Source: Megalobrama amblycephala (lineage: Eukaryota > Chordata > Actinopteri > Cypriniformes > Xenocyprididae). From it: a DNA stretch of 64,000 nucleotides. This document shows, one piece after another, positions 1 through 17,083 of the stretch. Below the pieces are notes generated by a model, which made no database searches, was not told the origin of the DNA, and saw only the letters and a program-made list of their open reading frames with translations. The stretch spans positions 13,374,001 through 13,438,000 of the forward strand of contig NC_063052.1 of assembly GCF_018812025.1 (NCBI RefSeq). Direction: 5' to 3'. The position numbers were made by a program, and so were the translations under genes. Numbering within the stretch: the stretch's first letter is position 1; each line of letters starts with the position of its first letter.

Positions 1-2563
1 TTCGGCGGGAAGTCTGTGCGTGCGTGTGGTGGGGGGTGTACTGCGGAATTTCTCCCAGTTACCTAATGTCTGCAGAGCGCATGCGCGGCTTTATCTCTCT
101 GCACCTAGTCCTCCCTAGAGGAGGACGCCTACTCTCTCTCTATTCACACAGCTTGGCACTACCTATTGATCTGTCTGTATGTCGTGAGACATTACAAAAG
201 AGTTTGATGGTGGGGGTTAGGGAGATTCTCAGTGGGTTTTAATTGAACGGTGGGTAGGCACTGAATTTATTGTCAAAACAAATGCTGACCTGATTAGCAA
301 AGATCCCAGATGTGTAAAATGATGTGGCAATGATAGTGGTGACTATTCCTCCTACGTAAGCATGCACTCCTGCACCTACACATACACATTCATTATATCA
401 TCACCTCCTCTGCTCAGTTCATGATGTTGTGACTTTTCATTACAATTAAAAAATGAGCATCCTGGAGGATGGCGAGGGTGCAGAGGATTTGAGGGATAGA
501 GAAAGGGAAACTTGTTACATAACTATGCCAAAGTCTCAGTCTCGCTTGCTCTGACACTGTCCTTCCATTCTGGATAAAATATATTTAAAATGTACACCAA
601 ATTTATTTTTGCAAAAAAGCATGCCATTCTTTCGAACCTTCAAATGCCAAAATGTACTTCAATAGGCAAAAAATATAGATATGCATTGATACTAAATTTC
701 TCAGTCAATACCGATTATTCAGAATGATATCTGCTGATACACATAGTTTGATTTTCTTAAGGAAAAAAAAATCTCTCCCAACTGTAAAATATACAGGGAA
801 CCTCTCATTTGGTACATTACTATAATATTAGAGCTATTATATTCAGCTATTTATTTTCCGATAATAATAATAATTACACTAATAAAAACTGAAATATTTG
901 TAGGTCTATTCAACTCAGCTGCACACAAAGTAGCCTAGTTTTCATAAACACGTCTTCATTACAAATGTATTCAAAGATACATTCATAATTAACAGTAAAT
1001 AAGCTCCTCTCTAGTGTTTATATAGCTGACTAACAAAGTGTGAACTGGCCAACATTCCTGAGGTAAATGCAAGGTTGTGATAGCTGTTTTATTGACGTCT
1101 TTTCGAGGTTAAAACACTGATTGAGCGATTACATGACGTGATACATGTCGGTATCTTTCAACATACCTTTTGATGTTCATGCATGTTTTTTCGTGCTGTA
1201 ACTCGTATTAATGTGGAAGTAAAAACTCGCTGCCACCAGACCTCGTACGCTACAGTGATCTGTCACGTCACATTTAAGAGCGTCAAAACGCCATTTATTG
1301 TTTGAATTTCGTGATAAAATTGAAAGAATTTGAAAACTGAGGGTTTGTTTCTTATCAAAAGTAACAAAACACAAAGCTCCTTGCGATTATTTGATGGGAG
1401 GCACGATACAAATAATGTTTGGTGTAGAGAAAAACAGCAGACCTGGCAACCCTGGCTTGAACTCCGGGTGATTCATAGGGTCAAAATAGAGGGGTCGCTA
1501 TTTTTTTTTAACGGTTGTTGTCTGCTAACTTGCCCTGAATTTAACCCAAGAGACATTTTCTTCACACACAGTGTATGTGCTGCAGTTTGACACATTTTTC
1601 CACTCCCTTTTGATTGACAGGATTTAATCGGCCCTGATCATCGGCTGTTTTTAAACAATTGGCCGATATCGAAAATAATTGCTTTTATCAGACGATTTAT
1701 ATACACATATAATTAGAATGAAATACACTCAAAAATGGCCAAAAAATACATTTAAGTAACTAAATCTTATTGAAAATATCTATTTGGCCATTTTTGTACC
1801 TATATTTTGAAATATTGTGATAAATATTGTGATGTTCCTGTCGGCTGTTATTTGTGCTTTTCTGTGTGTGTTTGTGTGTTATATTAAATATATAAATATA
1901 GGCATCCACAGCCTTTTACCTTACACAACAATTGTATCCTAAAACCTTTTCTGGACCACCAGAGAGATAGACTAACAGAAAGAAGGTCAAAAGAACCAGT
2001 ATGGACCTGCATCTGTTGGGGTGAGGTGTGACAAATTTCTGCAGTCTGCTTGTGAAAAGGCAGAATGTCTTCAGTGGTGTGGATATCAAGACATGGTCAT
2101 TTGCCATTTGGTTGCCATGTTACCTGTCTCACATTACACACCTTCCAGTCTCACACACACACACATAACCACATGCTCCTCACAGTTCACAACGACCTTT
2201 TGTCTGGAGGACACAGACATTTAGGATTGGATGTTAGCTTGACAGGCACGTGTGCGTTTATGACTCCTATTCTTTAAGGTTTTAGTTTTAGTCTTTCTGA
2301 GGTGAGGGAAAGTTATTTGTGTGTTTCTCAGTTCATCAGGTGACAACTTGTTGGCGTCTATAGTGCTTGAATCAGCTTTTAGCTAGTTTACTGAGGTCAG
2401 CTGAGTAAGTCTGACTAGGAAAGTTAGACTGATTCAGAGCTAAATATTGCTTCACTCATATACATTAACTAAAAAGTCACTTTATTGATCATTTAAGTCA
2501 GTTTGTGCATTGCGCACACAGTTTGTGTTTATTATAGGTGGAATTACTGTCGATTTTTTGAGG
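1..2563. other. Intergenic / 5' flank of cd164l2, no gene recognised
   Basis: Only short open frames occur here, with no recognisable protein similarity. The DNA is AT-rich with short repeat-like patches; segments near 690-745 and 1620-1680 share GCCGATATC-like words and may be remnants of one transposon. A likely acceptor (TTTATTATAG) ends at about 2537, just before the cd164l2 start codon, so an untranslated first exon of that gene probably lies in this stretch. I could not place it. Confidence 0.5.
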
Positions 2564-7022
<4,459 letters not shown>

Positions 7023-7508
7023 GAAAAGAGGTCGTGAATGGGAGAGAAAATTACAAAACAAAACATAAAGAGAAGCAGATATTCAAAGGAATAGATGTTG
7101 CATGGGCGAGAAGTCTATAGACACTGTTTTCTCTTTTGAGGGTCCTAAAATGTTATTATTTGCCTTTAAACTGCTTTGGTTAAATTATCACCAGTTCTTG
7201 AATGACAAAAACTATATTTGTGTGTGTATAAGAGAGATATGTGAAAAGAAAACAATATAGAAGTGATATGAGAAATATATTAGAGGATTATTCACATTTG
7301 AATGTGGGTTTATGATGGTGTGTTCTTATCTGTTTAAGTTGATTTAAATCTCTCTGGTTTGTTATATTGCTCTAAAAGAACTATTCTGTTTCATATTTTG
7401 ATTAATTGCATGCCCTTGTATTTTCTTTTTATTAAATGTTATGTTTTGTAGGTAGTCACCTGGACTCATGTAGCACTGAGTTTGTTATTCCTTTATGAAT
7501 AATGAAGC

Positions 7509-7514
7509 AATAAA
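7509..7514 (+). terminator. Probable cd164l2 polyadenylation signal
   Basis: Canonical AATAAA about 490 nt downstream of the cd164l2 stop codon, on the same strand. Confidence 0.5.
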
Positions 7515-7883
7515 GTAATTAGACCCTGGGGTGTTATACAGCATTAATCCTGTAGGTGTCAGTAGAATTCAATATCATTAAGGATAATAATGAGCCAGGA
7601 TGCATTATTAATAAAACACTTACAGTAAGAACATATGTTGTGCTTTTGACAGTATCAGCTATTTTCTCTTTAATACACTTTCACCATAAATTTCACCAGC
7701 CTACCTCAATTTTACAACCCCCTCAAGCATAGTATACTAATAAAATGTTATTGTTTTTTTTTTCTGTAATGCCTGAAATATTCTTAAAGTATAATGTGTT
7801 ATATCTGTATATTATAGTGAATTTCCAGAAATCACAGCAGTTTTCAGATTTCACACACTCACCATATACACACACATTCATTT

Positions 7884-8150
7884 AGCTGGTTAAACTTAGA
7901 AATGTAAGTTCACCTGCCGCCTTAAAAATGTGAGTTAACTCAACTTGAAGATAAGCTTTGTTTCAACTCAAAAATAGTCAAGACAATGCATTATTTTAAG
8001 TTAAAATTTAAACTTAAAGTTATGCATTGTCTTGACTATTTGTGAGTTGAAACAAAGCTTATCTTCAAGTTGAGTTAACTTATGTTTAGTTGAGTTAACT
8101 CACATTTTTAAGGCAGCAGGTGAACTTTCATTTCTAAGTTTAACCAGCTG
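7884..8150. repeat. Near-perfect long hairpin (foldback MITE)
   Basis: Two arms of about 125 nt meet near 8005. The left arm starts AGCTGGTTAAACTTAGAAAT and the right arm ends with its complement. Only one short insertion of about 20 nt (an extra GTTGAGTTAACT-type unit near 8081-8100) breaks the symmetry. There is no open reading frame. Confidence 0.8.
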
Positions 8151-8224
8151 AAAATGTTTTACAGTGTGGGAGAGAGCATTGCTATTGCAATTAATATTGC
8201 ATCAACACTAGTTTGCACCAGGGT

Positions 8225-8520
8225 TATTATCATTAACTAAAACTAAAATATTTCTGTTAATTGAAATTAAGCTGAAATAAAATAAAATAAAATATAAATA
8301 TTAGTTGAAATACTTGCCTATAAATAAACTAAAATAAGTTATTAATCGGAAATAAAACAAACTGAAACAGAAACTGAAAAAAATAAATTGAACCTAAAAT
8401 AGCAAATATTTAATAAAAATATGACACAAGCACATAACGGAATTACTAAAATTAACACAAAAACTAATAAAAGTTAATGCAGAATATAAACAAAACTAAA
8501 ATAAATAAAAATAAAATAAC
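8225..8520. repeat. A-rich degenerate (AAACTAAAATA)n tract
   Basis: Low-complexity repetition of AAACTAAAATA-like words over about 300 nt. A simple-repeat expansion or transposon remnant; nothing coding. Confidence 0.5.
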
Positions 8521-8571
8521 TGGTTTGCACATAATTTGTGATCATAAGGGATTAATAAAAGTAATGACTCA

Positions 8572-9195
8572 CAGTGTTGGGGAAAAGTTACTTTTATATT
8601 TACATTACAATATTGTGTTACTCCCTAAAAAAAAAGTAACTGATTGCATTAATTAGTTACTTTTTATGAAAAGTAATGCGTTATATTACTTTTGCTTTAC
8701 TTTTTCTCACCTGGGCTGGGCTGGGCTTGCTTGTTTGTTTTTTAATTATTTTTTATTTTTTATTTTGCCAAATGTTAAGGCCCTTTCACACCGAAAGTTA
8801 AATGAATCAAGCTGAAGGAGATGCATTTTTACACCTGTTAAACAGCAGCTCAAACAAACCTTTTTGCCATTCTGCATTAAAAACAAGACTGTTTTTATTC
8901 TTTTTGTGGAATACTGAATGTTTTCGTGCAAGTGAGATGAGTAAATGCATGTTTACATTTAGCCTAGAACTACAATAACCATCATATTTATACAGCGCAC
9001 ACAACACCTCTGACCTTTATTTCTCTTCAACATGGGGACAGGAGAGCTGTCAGTCAATAAATGTTAAAAATTAATTTGCGTTACTTATTTGAAAATGTAA
9101 CTTGGATATTTTGTTGTAAATTGAAAAAGTAATGTGTTACTTTACTAGTAACTTGAAAAAGTAATCTGATTACATAATGCATTACCCCCAACACT
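8572..9195. mobile_element. hAT-like non-autonomous element
   Basis: Ends CAGTGTTGGGGAAAAGTTAC and TGCATTACCCCCAACACT form terminal inverted repeats rich in GTAACT words. The internal part (about 8780-9060) is the reverse complement of part of the element at 40592-42138, so the two are one family in opposite orientation. The better-preserved copy has an 8-bp target duplication, hence the hAT-like call. Confidence 0.75.
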
Positions 9196-10659
9196 CATGG
9201 TTATACTTGAAAATAGATGTAGGTGAACAGTTCATTTCATATCCAGCCTGAGAGGTAAAGTAGGAGAGAAATAGAAAGATGCCATTGAGGATTTGAGGAG
9301 TCTGATGTATCATGGATATTAACCCATTGTCCAGGGAGCTCAGGCAGAAATCTAAAAGCAGAGCCCAAGAAAAAAAATCAGTTACAATCTTATTTTATCC
9401 TTTCCTTGACCATGTGACTAAAAACAAATCTGAGACATTCAAACTGGCTAATCAGCAGATCACAGCTGCCCATTACCATACTAAAGGTGTGACAGCAGCA
9501 ACCCCCCCGATGTCTTGGTCTAGATCATTATCAGCACCTCAGTGGCTTTAGGAATTCAAAATGGCCCTTTTGGTAAGAAAAGGGGGGTTAACAAGAATAC
9601 AACTTCTTTGTTCATTTTCAACCAAATTTGTATTAGCTTCTGTTTTACTTTCTCTTATCGGTTTATCCAAACAGTAAATGTATCCAGTTTTATCCATATT
9701 ATTCATCTATGATTTTTCCTTTTTATTAGTTCATATAATCATATATTCATATATCAGCCATCATATTCAAATATTTAGTTACTCATTTATACTCACATGT
9801 TCACATATGTTAAGAGATATATCTTAGTTACTGGTGTTTTTGTTAGATATTGCACGCATTCCAGCGACTGATGTTTTTTAGAATTGGTAGTTCAAGATAT
9901 TGTACTTTTTCAGAAACAGTGTGTAAGATGCACGATATGATATTTGAAAGCGCTCGCTTTGCTGTCTTTGATCTGAAGGCGTCAAAACCACACGTTCGTC
10001 TCACATCTTTTTTTGTCTGTCTTTGCAGCTGTAGCATTTGACCGGTCACACCGACCTAGCTGTTACACCAGTGTATGACATCATGGATAAGACTATTTGA
10101 CCTTTTCTTGTCTGACATAAACACAAGTTTGGGAGGATGTACGTTGCTCTTGTTCCGTTATTCACTTCTGCTGTCTTCTTTCTCTCTCTCTTGCTCTCTT
10201 CGCAAAGATTATTATACTCAGATCTCAGACTTAGACTGAATTTTTAGACCTAAATTTTATTTCATTTCAACATTGTACTCAATTATTAAAGTTTGATTAT
10301 TATTTACTTACATGCTCAAAGTTATTCTCCATTTGTTATTCATTTATTCTTTATTAAGAAAAATTAACAATTTTTCATCTCTCACTGCATCATTTATCTT
10401 TCAGATATGCCGATGTCTCTTGTTTTTGCTCTCTCAGTGAGGGGGTGGAGGTGTGAGAACTGGTGTGTGTCTAGACGAGAGACGAGGGGGATGCAGACAT
10501 CTGCTCTGTACTACTGCTATTAATTGGCAAACACATTCTCTCTGACTGTTGTCCTTTGCAATGATTCAACATCAACTCTGTGAATCATGCCAAAATCCAA
10601 CAATGTTTAAAATAAGTTGCTTTGGATAGAAGTGTCTGCTGAATGCATAAATGTAATAT
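9196..10659. other. Intergenic stretch, nothing recognised
   Basis: No gene or complete repeat was recognised. A short GCTTTGGATAGAAGTGTCTG word near 10619-10638 matches a motif often found in fish SINE-like repeats. Similar fragments occur near 12765, 23255 and 43945. Confidence 0.4.
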
Positions 10660-12208
10660 AAACCCGATTCCAAAAAAGTTGGGACACTGTACAAATTGTG
10701 AATAAAAACAGAATGCAATGATGTGGAAGTTTCAAATTCAGAATACAACATAGATGACATATCAAATGTTTAAACTGAGAAAATGTATCATTTTAAGGGG
10801 AAAATAAGTTGATTTTAAATTTCATGGCATCAACACATCTCAAAAAAGTTGGGACAAGGCCATGTTTACCACTGTGTGGCATCCCCTCTTCTTTTTATAA
10901 CAGTCTGCAAACGTCTGGAGACTGAGGAGACAAGTTGCTCAAGTTTAGGAATAGGAATGTTGTCCCATTCTTGTCTAATACAGGCTTCTAGTTGCTCAAC
11001 TGTCTTAGGTCTTCTTTGTCGCATCTTCCTCTTTATGATGCGCCAAATGTTTTCTATGGGTGAAAGATCTGGACTGCAGGCTGGCCATTTCAGTACCCGG
11101 ATTCTTCTTCTACGCAGCCATGATGTTGTAATTGATGCAGTATGTGGTCTGGCATTGTCATGTTGGAAAATGCAAGGTCTTCCCTGAAAGAGACGACGTC
11201 TGGATGGGAGCATATGTTGTTCTAGAACTTGGATATACCTTTCAGCATTGATGGTGCCTTTCCAGATGTGTAAGCTGCCCATGCCACACGCACTCATGCA
11301 ACCCCATACCATCAGAGATGCAGGCTTCTGAACTGAGCGCTGATAACAACTTGGGTTGTCCTTGTCCTCTTTAGTCCTGGATGACATGGCGTCCCAGTTT
11401 TCCAAAAAGAACTTCAAATTTTGATTCGTCTGACCACAGAACAGTTTTCCACTTTGCCACAGTCCATTTTAAATGAGCCTTGGCCCAGAGAAAACGCCTG
11501 GATCATGTTTAGATATGGCTTCTTTTTTGACCTATAGAGTTTTAGCCGGCAACGGCGAATGGCACGGTGGATTGCGTTCACCGACAATGTTTTCTGGAAG
11601 TATTCCTGAGCCCATGTTCTGATTTCCATTACAGTAGCATTCCTGTATGTGATGCAGTGCCGTCTAAGGGCCCGAAGATCACGGGCATCCAGTATGGTTT
11701 TCCGGCCTTGACCCTTACGCACAGAGATTGTTCCAGATTCTCTGAATCTTTGGATGATATTATGCACTGTAGATGATGATAACTTCAAACTCTTTGCAGT
11801 TTTTCTCTGAGAAACTCCTTTCTGATATTGCTCCACTATTTTTGGCCGCAGCATTGGGGGAATTGGTGATCCTCTGCCCATCTTGACTTCTGAGAGACAC
11901 TGCCACTCTGAGAGGCTCTTTTTATACCCAATCATGTTGCCAATTGACCTAATAAGTTGCAAATTGGTCCTCCAGCGGTTCCTTATATGTGCATTTAACT
12001 TTTCCGGCCTCTTATTGCTACCTGTCCCAACTTTTTTGGAATGTGTAGCTCTCATGAAATCCAAAATGAGCCAATATTTAGCATGACATTTCAAACATTT
12101 CAACATTTGATATGTTATCTATATTCTATTGTGAATAAAATATAAGTTTATGAGATTTGTAAATGATTGTATTCCTTTTTTATTCACTTTTTTGGAATCA
12201 GGTTTGTA
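10660..12208 (-). mobile_element. Tc1/mariner transposon, defective
   Basis: Terminal inverted repeats beginning AAACCCGATTCCAAAAAAGT (left) and, on the complement, CAAACCTGATTCCAAAAAAGT-like sequence (right) lie next to TA dinucleotides, the usual Tc1 target. The length of about 1.55 kb is normal for the family. It carries one transposase gene on the minus strand, which is broken. Confidence 0.92.
10866..11881 (-). pseudogene. Tc1-like transposase pseudogene
   Basis: The ATG at 11881 opens a typical Tc1 N-terminus (MGRGSPIPP), followed by a paired-like helix-turn-helix region (VEQYQKGVSQRKTAKSL; STVHNIIQRFRESGT). The catalytic domain is recognisable from WGCMSACGMGSLHIW, the DNARPH block with the second catalytic Asp, and SPDLSPIENIW with the final acidic residue. 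The frame shifts twice, near 11500 and near 11370, so the region with the first catalytic Asp (a WSDES-type block) is out of frame. The copy cannot make an intact transposase. The ORF ends at 10866 in the family's usual RRGDATQW tail. Confidence 0.93.
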
Positions 12209-12359
12209 ATTAAAGTAGTGGTTATATGTCTGATAATATGTGTGATAAGTATGATAATATAGAAAAAATAAGCATAAAATAGTACAAGCAAAAGATCTGC
12301 AGAATGTAAGAAGTCTTATAAAATGCATAAAAAACCCCAAACATTTTAAAGGCCGTGCA

Positions 12360-12540
12360 ACCTTGAATGAGAGGGAAAAATATTATGCAAAGTCCATAGG
12401 GCCCGTCAACTGTTTGATTACCACGATTCTTCAAAATATCTGTGTGTGTTCAGCAGAAGAAAGAAATTCATACAGGTTTGGAAAAACTTGAAAGTGAGTA
12501 ATTGACAGAATTTTCATTTTTGGGTGAACTATCCCTTTAA
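12360..12540. repeat. Right-end fragment of the AGGGATAGTTCACC-type TIR element
   Basis: GAAATTCATACAGGTTTGG, AAAGTGAGTAATTGACAG and GGTGAACTATCCCTTTAA match the right end of the 4940-6063 element. No left end was found. Confidence 0.6.
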
Positions 12541-14165
12541 TAAAACATCATTTCTAGGTTGGTGAACCGGACTGTATTCTCAAGTAAACAGGATAAATAT
12601 TCATAAAAACTCTTGATATACGATACATATGGACATACAACATAACCATATCAGTGTGCCATGCATGGAGAAGCGAATATGTGATATACAATGAATATAA
12701 TGAGAAAGATTATAAATAAATAAATAAATAAATAAAATTAAATAAAGATACACCAGGCACTGAGAAGACACTCTTACCCAAAGCGACTTACAAAAGTGAG
12801 GAGTTACTCTGTTTAATATCTCACTCAGATAACATTCAAGGACACACAGGGCATCTGTGTCTGTTCTTAAAGAAACAGGAGACCATATGTTAAACTATTA
12901 ACACACAAAAAAATATATAATCAGAGAATAAAAACAAGAATTATCAGGCAATTTCTTCAAATGTGCTGTTTTACACATGGCATTTTTGGACAAATAATCT
13001 GTGGCGTGATGAGGCTTTACTTTTGACTTTTGAATGGAAAGAGTCAGTATCTAGCCATTAATATGCTAAACTTGTTCTGTAAATTCTGGTTTTGGTGAAA
13101 TGGGAGAGGATGGAGGAAAACATGTTCGATAACTTCAGCCAAATTTCCTTTGAAGTCAACAAGTCATACTGCATTCTTTGTAGACCACAACACTTCCTGA
13201 TGATTCACCACAAAGTTCAACAAATCCTGCCACCCAAATCAAAAGCATGCAATCAAATTCACAACTAACACCACACATGAGATGGAGTAAAAGCAGTTTC
13301 AGTGTTCACCAACACCACCATCCTCAAAATCATGCTCAAAACTGGTCTGCAGTTAAAGTGCTCAGTTGTGCCAGGGAATAATTTTCTTGTTTGTCACATA
13401 TAAAATATCTTGCAATCAGTTTCTGTTTCTCCTCTCATAGGCCAAAACAAGAACAAAGTATCTTTCCCATTCAGGGTTGGCTGTCATCGGGACAGACCTC
13501 CACCAGCTGGAAAGGAGTGAATCAAAACATAGAGATAAGACAGAGAACAACCTTCACAGACTTCAGAAACATTCTCCTCATTAATGTAGCATGAAGCAAT
13601 GAATCAAGCTGATAAACTTGAGAGAGTAGCTAAAAAAATTGATTTTTTTCCCCCTCCCATTTCTCCCTTCCTTGATTCACCCTCAGGTCACCTCTCAGAT
13701 TAAACAAGGCATGAATAAATGCACTTGTTAAGTTCACCCCCCTCCACAACAAGTGAGCTGCATCATCTGTTTGTTTCCACATCTGTGTGTCAGCGACCTG
13801 TTTTCCATTTCCGCCTGGTGAAACATCTGTGTTAAGAATAGAAAAAGAGGGAAGTGGTATACGGGCCTCCGAAACAGACGAAAGAAATGCTAATTTAGGA
13901 GATTCTTGTACTTAAGCCAAACAGTGGTTATTACAGTAGCAGTAATTCATTTCTTTAATCTGCTCTGCCAAGGCTGAGAAGTTCACGCCGGCCTTCAGAG
14001 AGACAACTCAGAAATTTTGGATAGTTTATCACTTCTCAGCCTTAAAGGGGCAGGAGATCATGTTAAGTAAAACTATTTATTCTTATAAAATCTGAAATCT
14101 ATATACAATGCATACGAATTAGAAATAAAACTGATATTCTACCTTGCATATTATATAAATATATG
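12541..14165. other. Intergenic stretch with an (AAAT)n microsatellite
   Basis: Holds a short AAAT microsatellite at about 12714-12738 and a SINE-like word near 12765-12790. The rest shows no recognisable gene or repeat. Confidence 0.4.
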
Positions 14166-14400
14166 GGCCATTCTACAGAATTGGTTTAAAGTCAGAGTTG
14201 GAAACGTCTTGAAAAAAATTTGCATTTTCCACAAATTGTGTATGTATGCTAATTGTATAATATCCAAGGTACACATTTCTAGTAATTGTGCAGTTAATTC
14301 TCATATTGTATTTTCAGAAAGTTTTGGAATATTTTTCCTCTCCCCAAATTTGTCACTACTGAAACACAATAATAACTAATTTAATAAGAAGGCTTATTAA

Positions 14401-15363
14401 AGGTGCCCAAGAATGCTTTTTCACAAGATGTAATATAAGTCTAAGGTGTCTCCTGAATGTGTCTGTGAAGTTTCAGCTCAAAATACCCCATAGATTTTTT
14501 TTAATTAATTTTTAACTGGCTATTTTGGGGCATCATTAACTATGCACTGATTTTTTCAGCGTGCCGCCCCTTTAATTCGCGCGCTCCCTGCCACATGAGC
14601 TCTCGATTATATTACAGCACATTTACAAAGTTCACACAGCTAATATAACCCTCAAATGGATCTTTACAATATGTTCGTCATGCATGCTGTATGCATGCTT
14701 CGAATTATGTGAGTAAAGTATTTATTTTGATGTTTATATTTGATTCTCTATGAGTTTGAGGCTGTGCTCCGTGGCTAACGGCTAATGCTACACTGTTGGA
14801 GAGATTTATAAAGAATGAAGTTGTGTTTATGAATTATACAGACTGCAAGGTGTTTAAAAATGAAAATAGCGACAGCTCTTGTCTCCGTGAATTCAGTAAG
14901 AAACGATGGTAACTTTAACCACATTTAACAGTACATTAGCAACATGCTAACAAAACATTTAGAAAGACAGTTTACAAATATCACTAAAAATATCATGCTA
15001 TCATGGATCATGTCAGTTATTATCGCTCCATCTGCCATTTTTCACTGTTGTTCTTGCTTACCTAGTCTGTTGATTCACCTGCACAGATCCAGACATTACT
15101 GGCTGCCCTTGTCTAATGCCTTTCATAATGTTGGGAACATGGGCTGGCATATGCAAATATTGGGGCGTACACCCCGACTGTTACGTAACACTCGGCGTTA
15201 TGTTGAGATCCGCATGTTGTCCGGAAGTCTTTTAAACAAATGAGATTTACATAAGAAAGAGAAAGCAATGGAGTTTGAAACTCAATGTATGTCTTTTCCA
15301 TGTACTGAACTCTTGTTATTCAACTATGCCAAGGTAAATTCAAATTTTGAATCTAGGGCACCT
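14401..15363. mobile_element. TTAA-flanked MITE (AGGTGCCC family), complete copy
   Basis: Starts AGGTGCCCAAGAATGC after TTAA and ends CTAGGGCACCT before TTAA: terminal inverted repeats with a TTAA target duplication, as in piggyBac-like and some other superfamilies. About 960 bp. A second copy, split by the LINE, ends at 33936. Confidence 0.8.
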
Positions 15364-15942
15364 TTAAGATTTTGTGCATCTACCTTGTAAATATATTTTT
15401 TGCTATTTTATTAAAAAAGTTTTCTCAGGTAAATCAATAACAATTACAATTTTAACAATATTTCAAGTGTAATTTATGATATTTGTTGTATTTTGGATCC
15501 AATTTTCTTTGTAAAAGGCATATATCAGTTTATCATTCTGATTTCAAAGTGAAGGATTCATTAGTTTGAATATACATTGAATCAAACACTATAATAACAT
15601 CTTAGTTGATAATTCAGTATACTTTATTTTTTGACAAAACATCCATGTTTCGGTTGTGACTGCACATTTTCGGTAGTTTATTTATTTGTATTTATTTATT
15701 TGTTTATTTATTTATCAAGGACAATGCACAGAAAAACATTAATATCAAGAAGAGAGAAGATGCTCTGCACCAGATTTAGCTATTAGCTAATTTCCATCTG
15801 TGACAGTAATGTGTTGTTAGCAGAATTTTAACTCACATATTAAAACGCTACTAAAGCATATTTAAATACTAATGAACTAATAATAACTGTACTAAAATTT
15901 TGTTTATTTCCCTTTTGTCACTACCAAAACAATGATGACATG

Positions 15943-16262
15943 TTTCGGTTGTGACTGTTTCGGTAGTGACAATTTTAGTATTTTTGAGCTTAGCTCAAAG
16001 ATGCTAATCAGCACATGGTTAGCTAGCACACTTCTGAATAGTTGTACACAGAAAACAAACAAAATTTTATCAAATAACACTCAAAAAAACAATGATGTCA
16101 CTACCGAAACTTCACCACGTTTCGGTCATGACTGTTTTGGTAGTGACAATTTTAGATATTTTTGAGTCTAGCTCAAAGATGCTAATCAGCACATGGTTAG
16201 CTAGCACACTTCTGAACAGTTGTACACGCATATAAACTAAATTTAATGAAATAACACCCCAA
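15943..16262. repeat. Tandem duplication, period about 177 bp
   Basis: The block beginning TTTCGGTTGTGACTG at 15943 recurs from 16120. Shared internal words include CTCAAAGATGCTAATCAGCA and GGTTAGCTAGCACACTTCTG. The two copies differ at scattered positions. Confidence 0.85.
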
Positions 16263-16552
16263 AAAGTTTGCTTAATTGCAGAAAAAGGTGTTTGGTAGTG
16301 ACGTTCCTTAAAGTTACACACAGATTTTCAGACTTTTGAACACATTTAACTCAAAATGATGGACCTATTTACTGTGAAAGAGATGCTATGAGAGGGAGGG
16401 ACACAAGAGTATTTCATAAACAAAAATGTATTAGTGTGGTTAAAATCAGTCTCAGACAATGACTAAAACATACACTGTTTCGGTAGTGATGTGAAAATGC
16501 GGGACACATTTTTTAACATAAAGATTCATGATTTGAAAATAAAATATATTTT

Positions 16553-16554
<2 letters not shown>

Positions 16555-16614
<60 letters not shown>

Positions 16615-16620
16615 TTTTTT
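16555..16620. repeat. (TA)n followed by poly-T microsatellite
   Basis: About 38 nt of alternating TA followed by about 24 T; simple repeat. Confidence 0.9.
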
Positions 16621-16939
16621 AAACAATAATAGAAAAAAAATGCAAAAATTATTTCAATATCATTTTCACAAGTTGAAATTAAGGGGGAAATTTAGGGTTC
16701 TTAGAAGCTGTTAGAAGAATCTTAGTTAAAATCTAAAATTTGAATACTTAAATTCTTTTTAAATGTGTTTTTTGTTTGTGGCACAGCAATTTGCATCAAT
16801 TCTGTAGAATGGCCAATATACAAAGTGTATGTGCATTGATTATTAAAAAAACCAAAACAACATATGCAAATTGTGCTTGCTTGACATTTAATTCCCCGCT
16901 ATTTTTAGTAGTCTAAAAAAGTTTTGTTTCTCCATTCTT

Positions 16940-17083
16940 AGTTTCATCACAGGAAACAAGATTTGCGAACATGAATATACACGAACCTGCGATGACGTGC
17001 TCATGAATATTCATGACTCTACGCACACCTCCAAACCACGCAGTACACGCGCACGCATTTACCTCACAGAAGAATAAGTACAG
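16940..17083 (+). promoter_or_regulatory. Candidate promoter and leader exon of the zinc-finger gene
   Basis: This stretch is richer in CG dinucleotides than its surroundings, includes a TGACGTGC word, and ends in a donor-like AAGTACAG|GTAGGC. That could splice to the exon whose acceptor (TTTCTCGGCAG) lies at 17781-17791, just before the start codon. Placement is inferred. Confidence 0.35.

Larger units (their letters stand above)
14166..16814. mobile_element. 2.65 kb TIR element with a repeated TTTCGGTAGTGAC motif
   Basis: Bounded by the inverted repeat GGCCATTCTACAGAATTG (14166 on) and its complement (ending 16814). No transposase frame is visible. Inside are a nested MITE (14401-15363), a tandem duplication (15943-16262), a TA/poly-T tract (about 16555-16620) and eleven copies of a TTTCGGTAGTGAC-like motif in both orientations. 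I do not recognise the superfamily. Confidence 0.7.

Noticed and set aside
14944..15243. 99-codon frame starting MLTKHLERQF
   Set aside because: It lies inside the TTAA-flanked MITE; similar sequence recurs in the second copy (about 33500) without a conserved full frame.
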